Shown piece after piece: positions 48,699 through 59,701 of a DNA stretch of 64,000 bases. Below the pieces are notes generated by a model. It was not told where the DNA came from and ran no database searches. It was given only the letters and a program-made list of their open reading frames with translations. Made by a program: the position numbers and the translations under genes. The stretch comes from Stereocaulon alpinum (lineage: Eukaryota; Ascomycota; Lecanoromycetes; Lecanorales; Stereocaulaceae): the NCBI GenBank assembly GCA_018257865.1, contig JAEUBA010000096.1, positions 1-64,000 of the forward strand, read 5' to 3'. Positions within the stretch are counted from its first letter, which is position 1, and the number at the start of each line of letters is the position of its first letter.

Positions 48699-49388
48699 AA
48701 CGGTGTAATGGATCTGCCAACCAGAGACCTGATGACAGCAATGGCACCTAAGCCCAGAACTGGGCAATGAGATCCTCCGCCAGAACAGGAATCGGTAACG
48801 CAATCGTTGTATAGCCAATATAACTGATATAATTGAATGCCAAGGCGGGAATGGGAGCTTTCCGGACAGGACAATACTCGCCTACAACGGAGTCCTGTTC
48901 GTAAGATAGCAGATATGCAGACTGTGGAATAAACAAACCCAAACGCGACTTCATAATGGGAAAGAGGCCCGATGATTACATTTGCAGCCCATTCTGCCGT
49001 CGTCAATGTACTCAAATGATAGACCTCTACAATTCTTTATGCTAAGATGCTGTGGAAACCAGTCTTGAGCTTTTGACTGAGTGCCAAGTTCGTTAACGTC
49101 TTGTTCGTCCGAGGTACGACAACTGTTCATATGTACTCTTGTACTGGGAGCACAATGCGCCTAAGTCCGATAATCGTGAACTAGACGCGGTCGTTTATCA
49201 GGACATAGGCAAACCGCAGCTGAGACCTCTGATCTACATCCAGCTTCACTTACCTCCTACCGTAATTTGGGGTGGAAACGCAAGCACGCGTCATCTAAAA
49301 GTACAATGCGAACGAGCAAGGTGTGTACATGCCTATCGAACATTACACAGTGGGACATATGAGCATTTACTACCGTCATCGCTATTCT
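48699..49388. other. Intergenic upstream of fsf1
   Basis: Promoter side of fsf1 (minus) and upstream of the tRNA gene. No coding feature is supported; longer minus frames here are in-frame extensions of fsf1 exon 1. Confidence 0.5.
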
Positions 49389-49462
49389 GGCCGCGTGGCC
49401 TAATGGTTAAGGCGTTGGTTTTCGGCACCAAAGATTTGTGCGTTCGAATCGCACCGTGGTCG
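49389..49462 (+). tRNA. tRNA-Arg (anticodon TCG), intronless
   Basis: A full cloverleaf of 74 nt. The acceptor stem is ggccgcg with cgtggtc (two G-U pairs). The D arm is gcct-aatggtta-aggc. The anticodon arm is ttggt-tttcggc-accaa with TCG at positions 34-36, and the T arm is gtgcg-ttcgaat-cgcac. The discriminator base is G and CCA is not encoded, as in eukaryotes. It reads CGA arginine codons. The A box (tggcctaatgg) and B box (gttcgaatc) are intact and a T run follows. Confidence 0.95.
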
Positions 49463-49463
49463 C

Positions 49464-49469
49464 TTTTTT
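49464..49469 (+). terminator. RNA polymerase III terminator of tRNA-Arg
   Basis: Six T residues begin two bases after the tRNA 3' end, the usual pol III stop signal. Confidence 0.85.
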
Positions 49470-51112
49470 GCTGACATCCATCCCATTGGTTGATGGTACA
49501 GTTTAAGAACAAGAGTAATCATTCATGTTTTCTTTCTGGAGGCTGACTTGCAGGAGTGGTTGATTCTGCGAAGTTCGAACTTCGGGTGCGGAGTGGAAAC
49601 GCAATGTGCTTTACATGCCTGTGCTACTTAATCATTGAGTTCAATGGATCTCAGAAAATGCAGATTCATCGTAAGCAGGGAAGGAGACACAGAGTAGCAA
49701 CTGGACTCGTTGCTACATTCGAGTCGTACCCGGTTGTCCTAACCCACTCATTCTCTTCGGTGTCAAAGGGCCTCACTATACCTGGCAATTCTTCATTTCA
49801 GACACCGAGAACCGGCCATGCATGGAAAGGGGCGATAGAGTGACAGATATCGTGTAGAAGGGCCATGGGTCAGTTTCACGGGGCTGTGGTGGACGGAGGT
49901 AGGGAAGTGGAGGACCATTTTGTGAGAAGAAGCAAGCCCTGGGCCCTCCACCAGAACAATTTCATCGTACTGCGTTGCGGTGGCATACAATCTAGTAATT
50001 GCGCCGAAAAAGTTCTGTGACATGGCCTTACGTTGCAGGACTATTGCCATGTTCGGGCCATCGCCCTCCCGTCTATGTACCCGCCTGCCACGCTCACGCC
50101 GAGCTAGTGATTGCTATATCTGACCTCGTTCACTTCCTTTCCTTGAACAATGTTAGAGTGGCACTCATCAATCCTATGTTTGATTCCGTGGACTAGGAAA
50201 ACATAGGCCGGAACCGGTAATAAAGAGACGAAGAGCGGATGGAAGGAAACATGCGGAATATGGAGAGATATCTCTCGCGGGGTCGAAACCTGCCTACCTT
50301 TTGTGAAAGGCAGCTAGTGATGATACCGTACAAGAAGAGGCTTACCTAGCTAATGAGAATTCTCGGTAGACCCCAACAAACAATACGTCAAGTAGTACCT
50401 CAGAAGACCGTCCAGTACCCAAGTCATCAACATAATGTTGAACAGAATGTCAAGGCAAAGCCCAGAGATAGTAGCTCATGGAAGAGATCAGAGAATGAAT
50501 GAGCCTGGGAATAGCCAAGATGCTAACTTCTCTCGACATCGCTGGAGTACCTGATGCACATGCAGCACGGGAGCTCTATGCTATACTTCGTAAAGGAGCG
50601 AAGTCGACTGGAGGGGCTTGCGAAGAGACTGCAAAACCGACAGCCAACAACATCCAGAGTTCGCAAATGGAGGATCCGCTGCTACTAACGGAGATGCATC
50701 TTGGGCTACAGTGGAGCGTTGAGCCCAGCAAGTTCTTTGTATCAACGAAGACGACGATATCATTGACAAATTGCGCTCTTAGCTAAAGACACAGAATCAG
50801 GCTCGTGAGCATTGTGCAGAAACGTGCACTTCGCGCTGGGTGCAGCGCTTTCGAGATGAACCTTATCGCGACAATGAAAGTCTCAACGCAGCTTCTATTG
50901 CCCTAGAGGGTGCAGCATATATAGTACTGTACTTGCCGAGAGTCCTCAAACACCGTCGCTATGTAGATGCTCCATGTAGAGAGAAGTGATGAAGTGTAGA
51001 CAAGGAAGAATTTTCTAGCCATGGCAATCAACAATCTGGTCCATACATCTATTCCCCCAACATATCCTAAGGTATAATCGCAAAATATGTGCAATAATAT
51101 ATAGGTGCAGAT
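49470..51112. other. Intergenic, 1.6 kb, no supported gene
   Basis: It lies between the tRNA gene and the 3' end of the OSGIN-like gene. Small frames at 49,556-49,843 and 50,499-50,786 (plus) show no recognisable domain. I see nothing further. Confidence 0.5.
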
Positions 51113-52762
51113 TCAAGACACAACACAACCTCTATACCACCACGATGGGCCTGGCCACACATCACGATACTCAGCTTCCTGGTCACTAGTATACGTTCGG
51201 GCTCTCTTGTCCAAGTGAAGATTCGGATGTCCGCCTACTGCGATCCTATTTCCTGTTTTGGGTAGCTGTAAGTCAGACTTCGATGATGGTGCCGTTGACA
51301 AGCTTTCACAGCTACTACTCGGAGTAGTGTTCGACGTGCCGGATCTTGAGTCGTCAGACTTCATAATCTCACGCGCTGTAAACACGCAACCTCCGTATGC
51401 AAAGCGAATGAGGGAGTCGCCGGTCAAGCTCCCAGTGACAAAGACGTTGGGTGCGACTTCAAGGCTTTGTTCAACGTTTCGTCGAAGGGTCAGACCTGAG
51501 ATGAGCGCTTTGTTGAGTGGTGTCTGATCTTCTAAAGCACCAATACTTTCTGCGATGTTGTCATTGAGATAGCCCAATGTTCCTCGCCTCCCTATGACAT
51601 ATTCCATGTTTGAGATCTCACGCTGTATAGTATGCCCATTCGCTGTCTCAAGTGCGAGAAGAGCGCTGCCGTTGTGGCTCTCAAGACGCTTGACAAAGGT
51701 ATTCGGAAGTCCTTCGTAGACCTTGTCCCAATTACGCTCTTTGAAAAAGGGGTCCGCCCTTTTAATCCTCATCGGCGACACTAGACCTTGTGGCCCAAGG
51801 GCAACTTGCGCGGCAAGTTTCATGCGTCTGTAAACACTGGCGTACTCAGGGTATGCTCTTGGATGACAGGCACGGAGTGGTGAGGGATTATTTTCCGGAT
51901 CCCATTTGAATATGTGTAAGATCTTGCGAGTCGGCGGCGTTGAAATGATGACATCTGCGGCAGTGAAACCTGAACCAACGACTAGTAGAGGTTTTCCATT
52001 TATAGGATTCGGCTCTAAAAGCGTAGACAATGGTCGCAGAATTGGCCGTGGCGGTATGAGGTTGGAGAAGATGCCTGAAGCTAGGACAAGGTGTTTGCAA
52101 AAGATGTTGTGTGAATCGATATGAAAGCCATCATCGACCTTGCCGATGTCATGGACTTCTTCGTTTGTGTAGATGGAGTCCGCAATGCCCACCACGGCAG
52201 GATAGGCTGCGATATAGGCAGCAACTTCTCTTCTTGGGGGCCTGTAGAAGTCGGGTAATGCTCCTCCCTGAATTTTTCGGTAGTGATCATCGAACGTGTA
52301 GCCGGGTAGAGAAAGCATCTCGGAGTAGCTCAGTGTACCAATATCCCAACTTGCTGACACCGGGTTGTCCGCCCATTGTCCTCCAGCTTGTGGAGTATTG
52401 CCCAAGACGACATGTTGCACTCTCCTGTCCTCTTCGAGACGCCATTCTACGCACGACGTATATTCCCCAGGATCCGTATCTGCCAGCGGCCTAAGGAGCG
52501 TATCGAGGAGGACATTGACCGGAAGGGCTTGGGTTGAGTAGGAGAGGCGGGAGGCAGCAAAGTGGGTAGTTAGGTCTGGAATGTCCACATCGAGAAGGCA
52601 GGGCGACTGGGACAGCTTCGCGTGTAAGATTGGATCCGGGTGCGCTTCGGTAGGGTTGTAATAGGGAATGTTCCCATGTAGTATATACGAGAGAATGAGG
52701 GCAGAAGGCCCATTGCCGACGATAACGGTGTCCACCGACTTGGGCATTGGCCTGCTAGCCAT
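51113..52762 (-). CDS. OSGIN-like FAD/NAD(P)-binding oxidoreductase
   Basis: A single exon of 549 residues from the ATG at 52,762 (MASRPMPKSVDTV); the in-frame extension upstream has no ATG. It resembles the oxidative-stress-induced growth inhibitor (OSGIN) family, flavoprotein monooxygenase-type enzymes with two nucleotide-binding folds. The first is VIVGNGPSALILSYIL, at about residues 13-28. The second is PLLVVGSGFTAADVII, near the middle. A WDIGTLSYSEMLSLPGY block and a late FVTGSLTGDSLIRFAYGGC, typical of the FAD-contacting end, are visible. The last 90 residues are Ser-rich and then polar. Substrate and pathway are unknown. It is transcribed in the same direction as the next two genes at higher coordinates, without operon-like spacing. 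Confidence 0.8.
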   Translation of the reverse strand: MASRPMPKSVDTVIVGNGPSALILSYILHGNIPYYNPTEAHPDPILHAKLSQSPCLLDVDIPDLTTHFAASRLSYSTQALPVNVLLDTLLRPLADTDPGEYTSCVEWRLEEDRRVQHVVLGNTPQAGGQWADNPVSASWDIGTLSYSEMLSLPGYTFDDHYRKIQGGALPDFYRPPRREVAAYIAAYPAVVGIADSIYTNEEVHDIGKVDDGFHIDSHNIFCKHLVLASGIFSNLIPPRPILRPLSTLLEPNPINGKPLLVVGSGFTAADVIISTPPTRKILHIFKWDPENNPSPLRACHPRAYPEYASVYRRMKLAAQVALGPQGLVSPMRIKRADPFFKERNWDKVYEGLPNTFVKRLESHNGSALLALETANGHTIQREISNMEYVIGRRGTLGYLNDNIAESIGALEDQTPLNKALISGLTLRRNVEQSLEVAPNVFVTGSLTGDSLIRFAYGGCVFTAREIMKSDDSRSGTSNTTPSSSCESLSTAPSSKSDLQLPKTGNRIAVGGHPNLHLDKRARTYTSDQEAEYRDVWPGPSWWYRGCVVS

Positions 52763-53586
52763 CTCAACTTGACCCAAACCTCTGGTCAACCATTGCGACT
52801 ATGGACGGTCCTGCATATCGTCAAGACCGCGTTTGGGGTGGGGTGGCAGAGTGCTTATCAATGACTCGAGCATGGTGGAGTAAGCACACTATGTGCGACG
52901 GTGCTGTGTCACAGGAAGAGATCATCATGTTGCGAAAGTCGAAAACACACCGGGCATTAATGAAAGGTAGGGATGGAATGGTCATTGTTCTAGTAGTTGG
53001 TGGTCAATGATTGAATCATCCGTAGGGGCGAAAGCCAAAGTAAAAGCAAAAAAACGAAATGGTCGAGGCTTTCGGCAATGGTGACGTCCCGATGACCGAT
53101 CATTCTCTTGGCATATCACTAGGCTAAAATACAATAATACCTTCTTTCTTTCAATCCTGCTAATCTTCCTTGTCTACTTATACAATATCACTAATATGAT
53201 CAGTACCCCTAATCTCACAACCAAATGCACGACACATAACCTCGTCGTATGCTTTGGCTATTTGCAATACAAATCTTGATTAAGTACGCTGCAATTCGGC
53301 CATACCTCACTTAAGTCCATGCAATTTTCAAACGCTGCCCGCGCTCGATCTTTCTCAAGTATACCATTCTCTACTCGATAGCCAAGGGTTGATGATCATT
53401 ATCTCATGTGAGCGAGATCTCAGCCGCCATACTTAGGATTATGAGGCCATCTTTCCAGGCTAGCTCTCCACGCTTTGCGCCTTCTACAATATTCAACTTT
53501 TACCACAAACGCACTGGGGACTTCGCCTGGTGCCCAGTACAGATCCAGCCCGAAAGCTTCTTTTCCTTACATCGAAGTGTTGCTTG
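52763..53586. other. Intergenic
   Basis: An 0.8-kb region between the OSGIN-like gene start and the 3' end of the tail-anchored protein gene. It is locally AT-rich at 53,120-53,220 without RIP signature. No gene is supported. Confidence 0.5.
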
Positions 53587-54595
53587 CTACATTCTTGCAT
53601 TACCGATCCAATAAGCCATGAGAAGAAAGAACGCCAAGAATAGGAACGTGATTGAAACGATGAGACATGGATGTAACGAGGCAGTGGAGGCGGGCGTCGA
53701 TGTTGGAGCAGTGACTGGGAGCGGCAAAGTCGCTGGGCGATGGGGAACCGGGAGCCTGTTGTTGTTGTTGATGATGGAAGTTTGCGTGTGTGCAAGGTAC
53801 CTGTTAGGAAAGCATGGTACAATCGTGGCGTCAGGCCTTGGCCGCTTAGGTTGTTGCTCGGGTATCACGCAGATTACACTTTCAGCAGGTGCGGCATCAA
53901 GTCTTGAACGACGACTTTGGTTCGTATAGTCACCAATGGATCCGTAAGAGGCAGCGATTTTAGTGGGAGGCAGGTATCGGTCGCTTCGGCTATAGTCAGC
54001 CAGGAATGTATCCTGCAGAACATTGGGGGTTTCCAGAACTGCAAGCGGTCGCTGCATAGGTAAGTCGGCATCGACTGCCTGGACCACCTTCAGGTACGAG
54101 TCCCTTCGCAATCTGTACTTTTTGCCGCTTGGTCGTTCACGATGGTCGAATTTAATTAGCGCCAGAGGGACCAGGTGCCGCTTCTTTGTCTTGATATAGC
54201 TTTTGTTACGAAGCTGAAGATCACTCTGGAGGTAGAGCAGCTCATTGGTGTCAGGGTGCGCCGGCGCTGGATGTATCGGGAGGTGCGCTGCACGAACAAC
54301 GCGGTTGTTCCTGTGCTTATCTTTCAAGTCCCTTTTTCCGAGTGAGGTAAGCTTGAAGGGTCAGCGACCGTGTCTGACAAAGGTCGTGGTAGACACTGGG
54401 TTCACTTACTATGAGCACATATGCCAAGTTCTTGCTGGCCTCGATTGACCATATCATTATAGGATGATTGAAGATCTGTTGACGGGAAAGAGGCACTCCT
54501 AAGGAGCTGTCCTCACTCGATGGCGGCTCTTGTAGCCAAAGAATATCCCCAGGATCAGCATCACGTTCATTATGCCTGTAGTGGTGATTTGACAT
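53587..54595 (-). CDS. Unknown protein with C-terminal membrane anchor
   Basis: Two exons by inference, 54595-54410 and 54351-53587, with a 58-bp intron keeping phase 0; 316 residues. I do not recognise a named family. The N-terminal 60 residues include DADPGDILWLQEPPSSED and HPIMIWSIEASKNLAYVLI, which reads into LTSLGKRDLKDKH after the splice. Then come HPDTNELLYLQSDLQLRNKS and a basic stretch with YIKTKKRHLVPLALIKF. Residues about 165-280 are polar and low complexity. A single hydrophobic segment, CLIVSITFLFLAFFLLMAYW, lies within ten residues of the end, so it looks tail-anchored with the bulk in the cytosol. The start is the first ATG in frame; an upstream exon cannot be excluded. Confidence 0.6.
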
Positions 54596-54968
54596 TGGTA
54601 CAGGGCAGAAATCTGCACCCAATATGTCCAATGACGTTGACAGTGTTGATGGTGCCTGTGTGGTATCATTCGTATCACACCTTAATAATATAGCCTAGGT
54701 CTTGCTACAGTCCTGGATGAGATGAAGTTGATGTATGCAAGGCAGCTCTGTCATGTGAAAGCCCCGCAGCAGCCGCTTTCCATGGGAACCCCTCCCTCAC
54801 AACGTTCACCAACCAAAGACTTGCCCTAACATTAGCCGCTGAGGTACAAAATACTTCGCTATCTACGCTGGCTGCGAACCTCACAAATTCACATGTATCA
54901 ACTTTCAACGCGGTAAGAGATCCTCCATAGCTACATTGTTGTGGTCTGGCTTGTCGCGAAAGATTCTG

Positions 54969-55941
54969 CTATGGCCGTTGCCCGAAAAACTTCATGAAAC
55001 CTTTGGCTTCTCCCTCAAGGTAGTCTTTCATTACTATTCCAGCATTCAAGCCTTCAATGTCATCTCTAAGATCGAAGGTCTCGGCAGCACCAATGCCCAA
55101 AGCGCGACCTTGCAGCCTTTGTCAGCAATAATACAGCCTTCTCAAAGGCACGCTCACCACTTATCGAGTTATCTGCTGCACACCTGACCACGGCATCGGC
55201 GACATTTTTTGCATCACCAACAGGAAAATCTTTCTCCCGGCAAATCTCTGCGAGACCCTTTGACATTGGAGTATCCATGACCCACGGCGCGATAAGGTTT
55301 ATTCGATAACTTTGATCCTCCATCATCGATCGTAATGCACGGAACATACCCCTCACAGCCCATTTTGAGGCCGTGTAGTCGACGTTGTTCAACTCAAGAT
55401 ACCCTGCCAATGAGCTGATGACCACCAGTAGTTTGGAGTATGAAGGGCTGGGAGGTTTTGAACATCCAGAAGGCAAGGCAAAATAATGATTCGCAAGCGT
55501 GCTGGTAAAGTAGACTCCCTTGGCATTTACGTCAAATGCTGAAACACTCCGCGCTGGCTCTGGCGGGTCTTTGTCTAGGGATGGTGGCTCACCACCCTTG
55601 CACTGATGAAAAGAGCCACCCACTCCAGCTGCAGCGATGACGATGTTAATGCTGTTCCTCTTACCAAAGGCTATCGCTGATTTGAAGGCGTTGACCTGAG
55701 ACGTCCAATCGGACACATCGGTGATGACGAAGTTGATTTGGAGGCCCTTCTGACCTGCTTCTTGCGCAAAGTCCTTGCCTTGTTGCTCGTTGATGTCCGC
55801 CGTAGTGACAAGAGCTCCATGCTTTGCAAATGCAATTGCTATCAGAGCTCCTAGGCCTGAGATGCCACCCGTAATTAGTACGGTTTTGTCCTTCAAGACA
55901 GAATAGTCTAGTGGCTTCTTGAGGTCAGTAATAGGTCCCAT
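54969..55941 (-). CDS. Short-chain dehydrogenase/reductase, 15-hydroxyprostaglandin-dehydrogenase-like
   Basis: Two exons, 55941-55158 and 55108-54969, with a 49-bp intron; 924 bp, 307 residues. The NAD(P) motif is VLITGGISGLGALIA (about residues 21-35). The family NNAG position reads AAAG (IVIAAAGVGG). Further motifs are VISSLAGYLELNN with the catalytic serine, DYTASKWAVRG with Tyr-x3-Lys, and NLIAPWVMDTPM. Without splicing the frame runs on to a 291-residue product with a nonsense tail. Removing the intron (donor gtgagc, branch gctgac) gives ISGRALGIGAAETFDLRDD and a C-terminus ending FGQRP, which fits the family better. It diverges from yvc1 with 459 bp between starts. Substrate unknown. 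Confidence 0.85.
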
Positions 55942-56400
55942 AGCGCAGATCGATGAAATACAATGAAGTGTCAGGGGAGCACGAGATTAGGAAGACGATG
56001 AAGAAGCCCGTGTGTATCGTAGACGTCATCCTCGATAACTATCAATTGCCACGTCTTTACCTGGCCGCAGATGCCGCGTGCATTTCACGCTTTCCCAAAG
56101 TAGACTAGCAAGCGCTAGTTGCTCCGCATCTGGACGCTACATCATTGCACTTCCATTCCTACAACATTGCCAAGGTACTTTCAGGATATGATGCTCGTAT
56201 CGTTATATCTAGCACACTTTGTCCATCCTGATCAATCTCATTATGGACGCGGATGCAACAACAGCGAAGGATTTTGAATCATCTTGCTGAACAGCGACTG
56301 TCTTTTGCGCCCTCCGATGAGACTCCAGTGCATGTAATCGCGCATATGTCTTGTAGATCGTCGGTATATACTAGTAACCGCCGATAATCTGTGACTCTTA
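55942..56400. promoter_or_regulatory. Bidirectional promoter region, dehydrogenase / yvc1
   Basis: A 459-bp gap between two divergent start codons. It must hold both promoters. No specific element is recognised. Confidence 0.45.
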
Positions 56401-58583
56401 ATGCAAAGGACAGACACCAACGATGAGGAGGAGCCACTCCTAGCGGATGAGGAATACGCGGACCAGCATCAACCATTTGCGCCAAACCCTTTCGCGCACC
56501 TGCCAGTGTACACAACCATACATCGCGTCCACCATGAGGTCATAGCCAGCATTGATGACCCATACAGCTTGGAACAGCTGAGAGCGCCAAGGATTAACGT
56601 TGCAATCGTGAGACCTTTGGTCGACCGAATCTGGGATCATGAAGATATCTCGATTATCTATTGTCTGCTCGTCAACAAACTCCAATTCCTCCGTGGACAG
56701 GCGTTTCAAGCTCACCAAACGATTAATACCACAAGAGCTCATCTTTGCGAGCTGGTAGCACTCAAGATATTACGGCGCTTTGACGAAGAAAACCCGGGGC
56801 GAGAAGGCCTTCTTCTTCTGGCAAAAATTCTTGTCGCGGGTTTTGAACCCTTTCAGAATGCCCCGGAAGAGGTCGCCAGAGAGAACAGTCATGTTATCCA
56901 TTGGACGATTCAGAACGCTGGGGGCTACGAGCGTAAATCGACTGCCCTCGAGGTCGCCATCATATCAGAAAGCAAGATGTTCTTGTGCATGCCAGCCTGC
57001 CAGAAGGTGATGCAGGCTGTCTACGTGGGAAAAGTCGTCTACACACCATCCTCTTTCATTGATATACTACCGGACCACTACAAGCACAAACCCATCACAT
57101 TATATCGCCCAAACAAAGCAGTCCTCCTCAATCAGTATCGGCTTATGGTCCCCCGCACAAGGAATATCATGGATATTGGGCAGTTCATTCTGCTCTTAAT
57201 CCTGTACATCTTGACTATGAAGCACCGCAATGGCGAGGAATTCACCATGTATGAACTTATTTTCAGTGTCTACGCGCTGGGATGGGTGCTTGACGAATTT
57301 GCATCAATACTAGAGCATGGGTGGCAATGCTACACTCAGAATCTCTGGGCATTCCTAGACGCCATGTTTGCACTCATTTACCTCGTCTATCTGGCTCTCC
57401 GCATTCATAATCTGGCTACTGGAGATGTTCGCTCTGGCGCGCCTGCGTTGAACATTTTGTCCGCAGGAGCGCCCGTCCTAATTCCTCGCTTGGCGTTCAA
57501 CCTGCTGTCTGAAAACATGCTTTTCGTCTCGCTGCGAGCCATGATGGCCGACTTTACAGTACTAACCCTGCTCGCCGTATGGTGTTTCGCGGGCTTTCTC
57601 CTCAGTATGTTGTGGCTAAGCGACGGCTCTCATACTCCTGTTACAATCTCCAAGTGGATGTTGTGGGTGTGGTTTGGCCTGGACGCGACCGGTATCGAAC
57701 GATCTGGCGAATTTCACTGGCTGATCGGACCTATCCTGATGATTACGTTCTCATTCCTAGGCAACACACTCTTCCTAACGATCTTGGTATCAATGCTCAG
57801 TAGCACATTCGCTAAGATTGCGTCAAATGCAAATGCCGAGATCCAGTTCCGAAGAGCCGTCTTGACGTTTGAAGGCGTCAAGAGCGACGCCATCTTCGCT
57901 TACCAGCCGCCCTTCAACCTACTGGCTCTCTGCATCATGTTACCACTCAAGTTTATGCTTTCACCACGATGGTTCCATAAGATCAATGTTGCAGCTGTTC
58001 GCGTCATCAACGCGCCACTACTGGTTGCCCTCAGCCTGTATGGTCTCAATTGCCTCCTTATAATGAAGAGGATCCTCGATGACTGACTTTGACTAGGTAT
58101 GAACGCAAGCACCTGTGGGGCTCACCAAAATCCAAAATGCGGAGATTTCTAGCCTTCTGGGACTTCTCTCGATTTGCCGTACATGGAGACACACAAGCAG
58201 TTTTCGAATTCGATCCACCAAGGTCCGTGATGGACCAGATCTACGAAGCTGAAGATACGAGCGGGCAAATTCCTTACGTTACCTCTCAGGAATTCGCACT
58301 AGATGGCAAATCTCCAGCAAGGCCTCCACTCAGCCGTAGAAAGACACGGAAAGACTCTTTTGGGACAGTGGCTGGTTTGACAGAACATTTATCGGATTTA
58401 TTGCACGAACATGGTGGTGGGGACATACGCAACAGACTTGAGGCTTTAGAAGAGACTACTAATCGAATGGAAGCGCTTCTCATTAGATTGGGTCAGAACA
58501 TGGGAGATGATGACAGTGATAGCGATCCAGGCATGTCGCGAGCGTTGAGAGATCACACGAAAGCGGTAGGCGAAGCGTCATGA
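56401..58583 (+). CDS. yvc1: Vacuolar TRP-type cation channel Yvc1
   Basis: Two exons, 56401-58037 and 58097-58583, with a 59-bp intron (donor gtatgg, acceptor ttgactag); 707 residues. Yvc1 is the fungal TRPY channel that releases vacuolar calcium on stretch or osmotic shock. The N-terminal cytosolic part covers about 260 residues. Membrane segments include FILLLILYILTM, ELIFSVYALGWVL, FLDAMFALIYLVYLALRI and LLAVWCFAGFLLSMLWL. The pore region WMLWVWFGLDATGIERSG follows, then PILMITFSFLGNTLFLTILV. Splicing turns a false stop into SLYERKHLWG and adds the family's C-terminal cytosolic tail with an acidic stretch near the end (DDDSDSDPG). It is the island gene closest to the right transposon border; RIP-type sequence begins within about 50-60 bp of its stop codon. 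Confidence 0.93.
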
Positions 58584-58629
58584 CTGGCCTTGTGTTGGAG
58601 CCAGAGATTAGACAGGACATAGTTTACGC

Positions 58630-59344
58630 GGAACGTTAAGGAGATCGGGTAATAGCTATAATCGATAGTTAATATACTTACTATCGACTATAAGTATAAG
58701 GTAGTAAGTCCTCTTTTAGTATAGAGCTACGTAGCTACTAGGCACGTAAACACTGTTATAGGGTTTAATAGATAGATAAGTATAAGTATAATTCTTTAGA
58801 TTACTAGTAGAGCTAATAACTTAGGAAGTAAGGAGGAATTTAAGGTTTACGCGATTCTTAAAGTCCTTTACTAAGCTCGCTTACTAAGCGTGTTAAGGAC
58901 TTCGCCTAGTATACTAGAAACTTACTAAGTGTACTAGGATTAGTACTTTAATCTATATCTATCTCTATAACTACCTTCTCTCTAAAGAGGTTTAGCCTCT
59001 AAGCCTTAATATAGATAGTATACTAGGTTAGGAGTAATATAGTTATAAGTAAAGACTATTATATTAGAACTAGGTTATAGTTAGGGCTAGAAAAGACTAG
59101 TCTATATATATAATAAGAGCTTTATATAATAACCTTAGTAATAATTAAATAATAAGCGTAGCGAGCGTAGTATAATAGTAATAATTTAGTACTAGTAACT
59201 CCTTAAAGGCGAAATATAGTTAGAACTATATTAGCTACGCTTTAAGTTTCTCTTTATATTTATAAAAGAGATCGGGCTTAACTACTCCTCTACTCTTAAT
59301 ATTTAACTCTATAGTTAATTATTAAGATCGTTCTATAACGCTAG
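58630..59344. repeat. RIP-mutated flank, inner side of the right inversion breakpoint
   Basis: CpA and TpG drop out abruptly at about 58,630, just after yvc1. The stretch ends with gctag (ctagc on the minus strand) against LTR-C. On the inversion model it was originally contiguous with 20,933-21,148 at the other end of the window. No reading frame survives and no family was assigned. Confidence 0.7.
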
Positions 59345-59701
59345 TGTTACGGGTAACCCCGCAAGGTTACGGGCAAGGCACGTGATAGGGTTAGTAGGTA
59401 AAGGACTATTAGGAGAGGACTTAGTAATATAAGTAATCTAGGGTATATTAGGTAGATTATAGAGTAATATAGTAGATATAGGGCTAGATCACCTAGATTA
59501 GGTTAGGGCTTAGTATAATTAAGGTGAATATATAAGGAAGGGTTTTCCTTTAGCAGAATATTTTCTTATCTCCTTATATTTAACTTATATAATAGAGAGG
59601 AGTCTTAGCTGAAGATAATTTAACGACTATCTATCTCTATTACCTTCTAGTGCTTAATACACTATGTGATTTACCCGTAGGAGTTAAACTACCCCGTTAT
59701 A
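59345..59701 (-). repeat. LTR-C copy 2 (357 bp), hybrid LTR at the right inversion breakpoint
   Basis: Reverse-oriented relative to copy 1 and the same length. On the plus strand it starts tgttacggg and ends ccccgttata. Flanks read on the minus strand are ataag before and ctagc after, the mirror combination of copy 1 (ctagc/ataag). Internal differences from copy 1 are few and mostly transitions. Confidence 0.9.

Noticed and set aside
21149..59701. Two independent copia B copies, each with its own LTR-C insertion, instead of one split element
   Set aside because: It would require the two LTR copies to have acquired exactly exchanged 5-bp flanks and the pol halves to be complementary at the same base and phase. 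A single inversion explains all of this.
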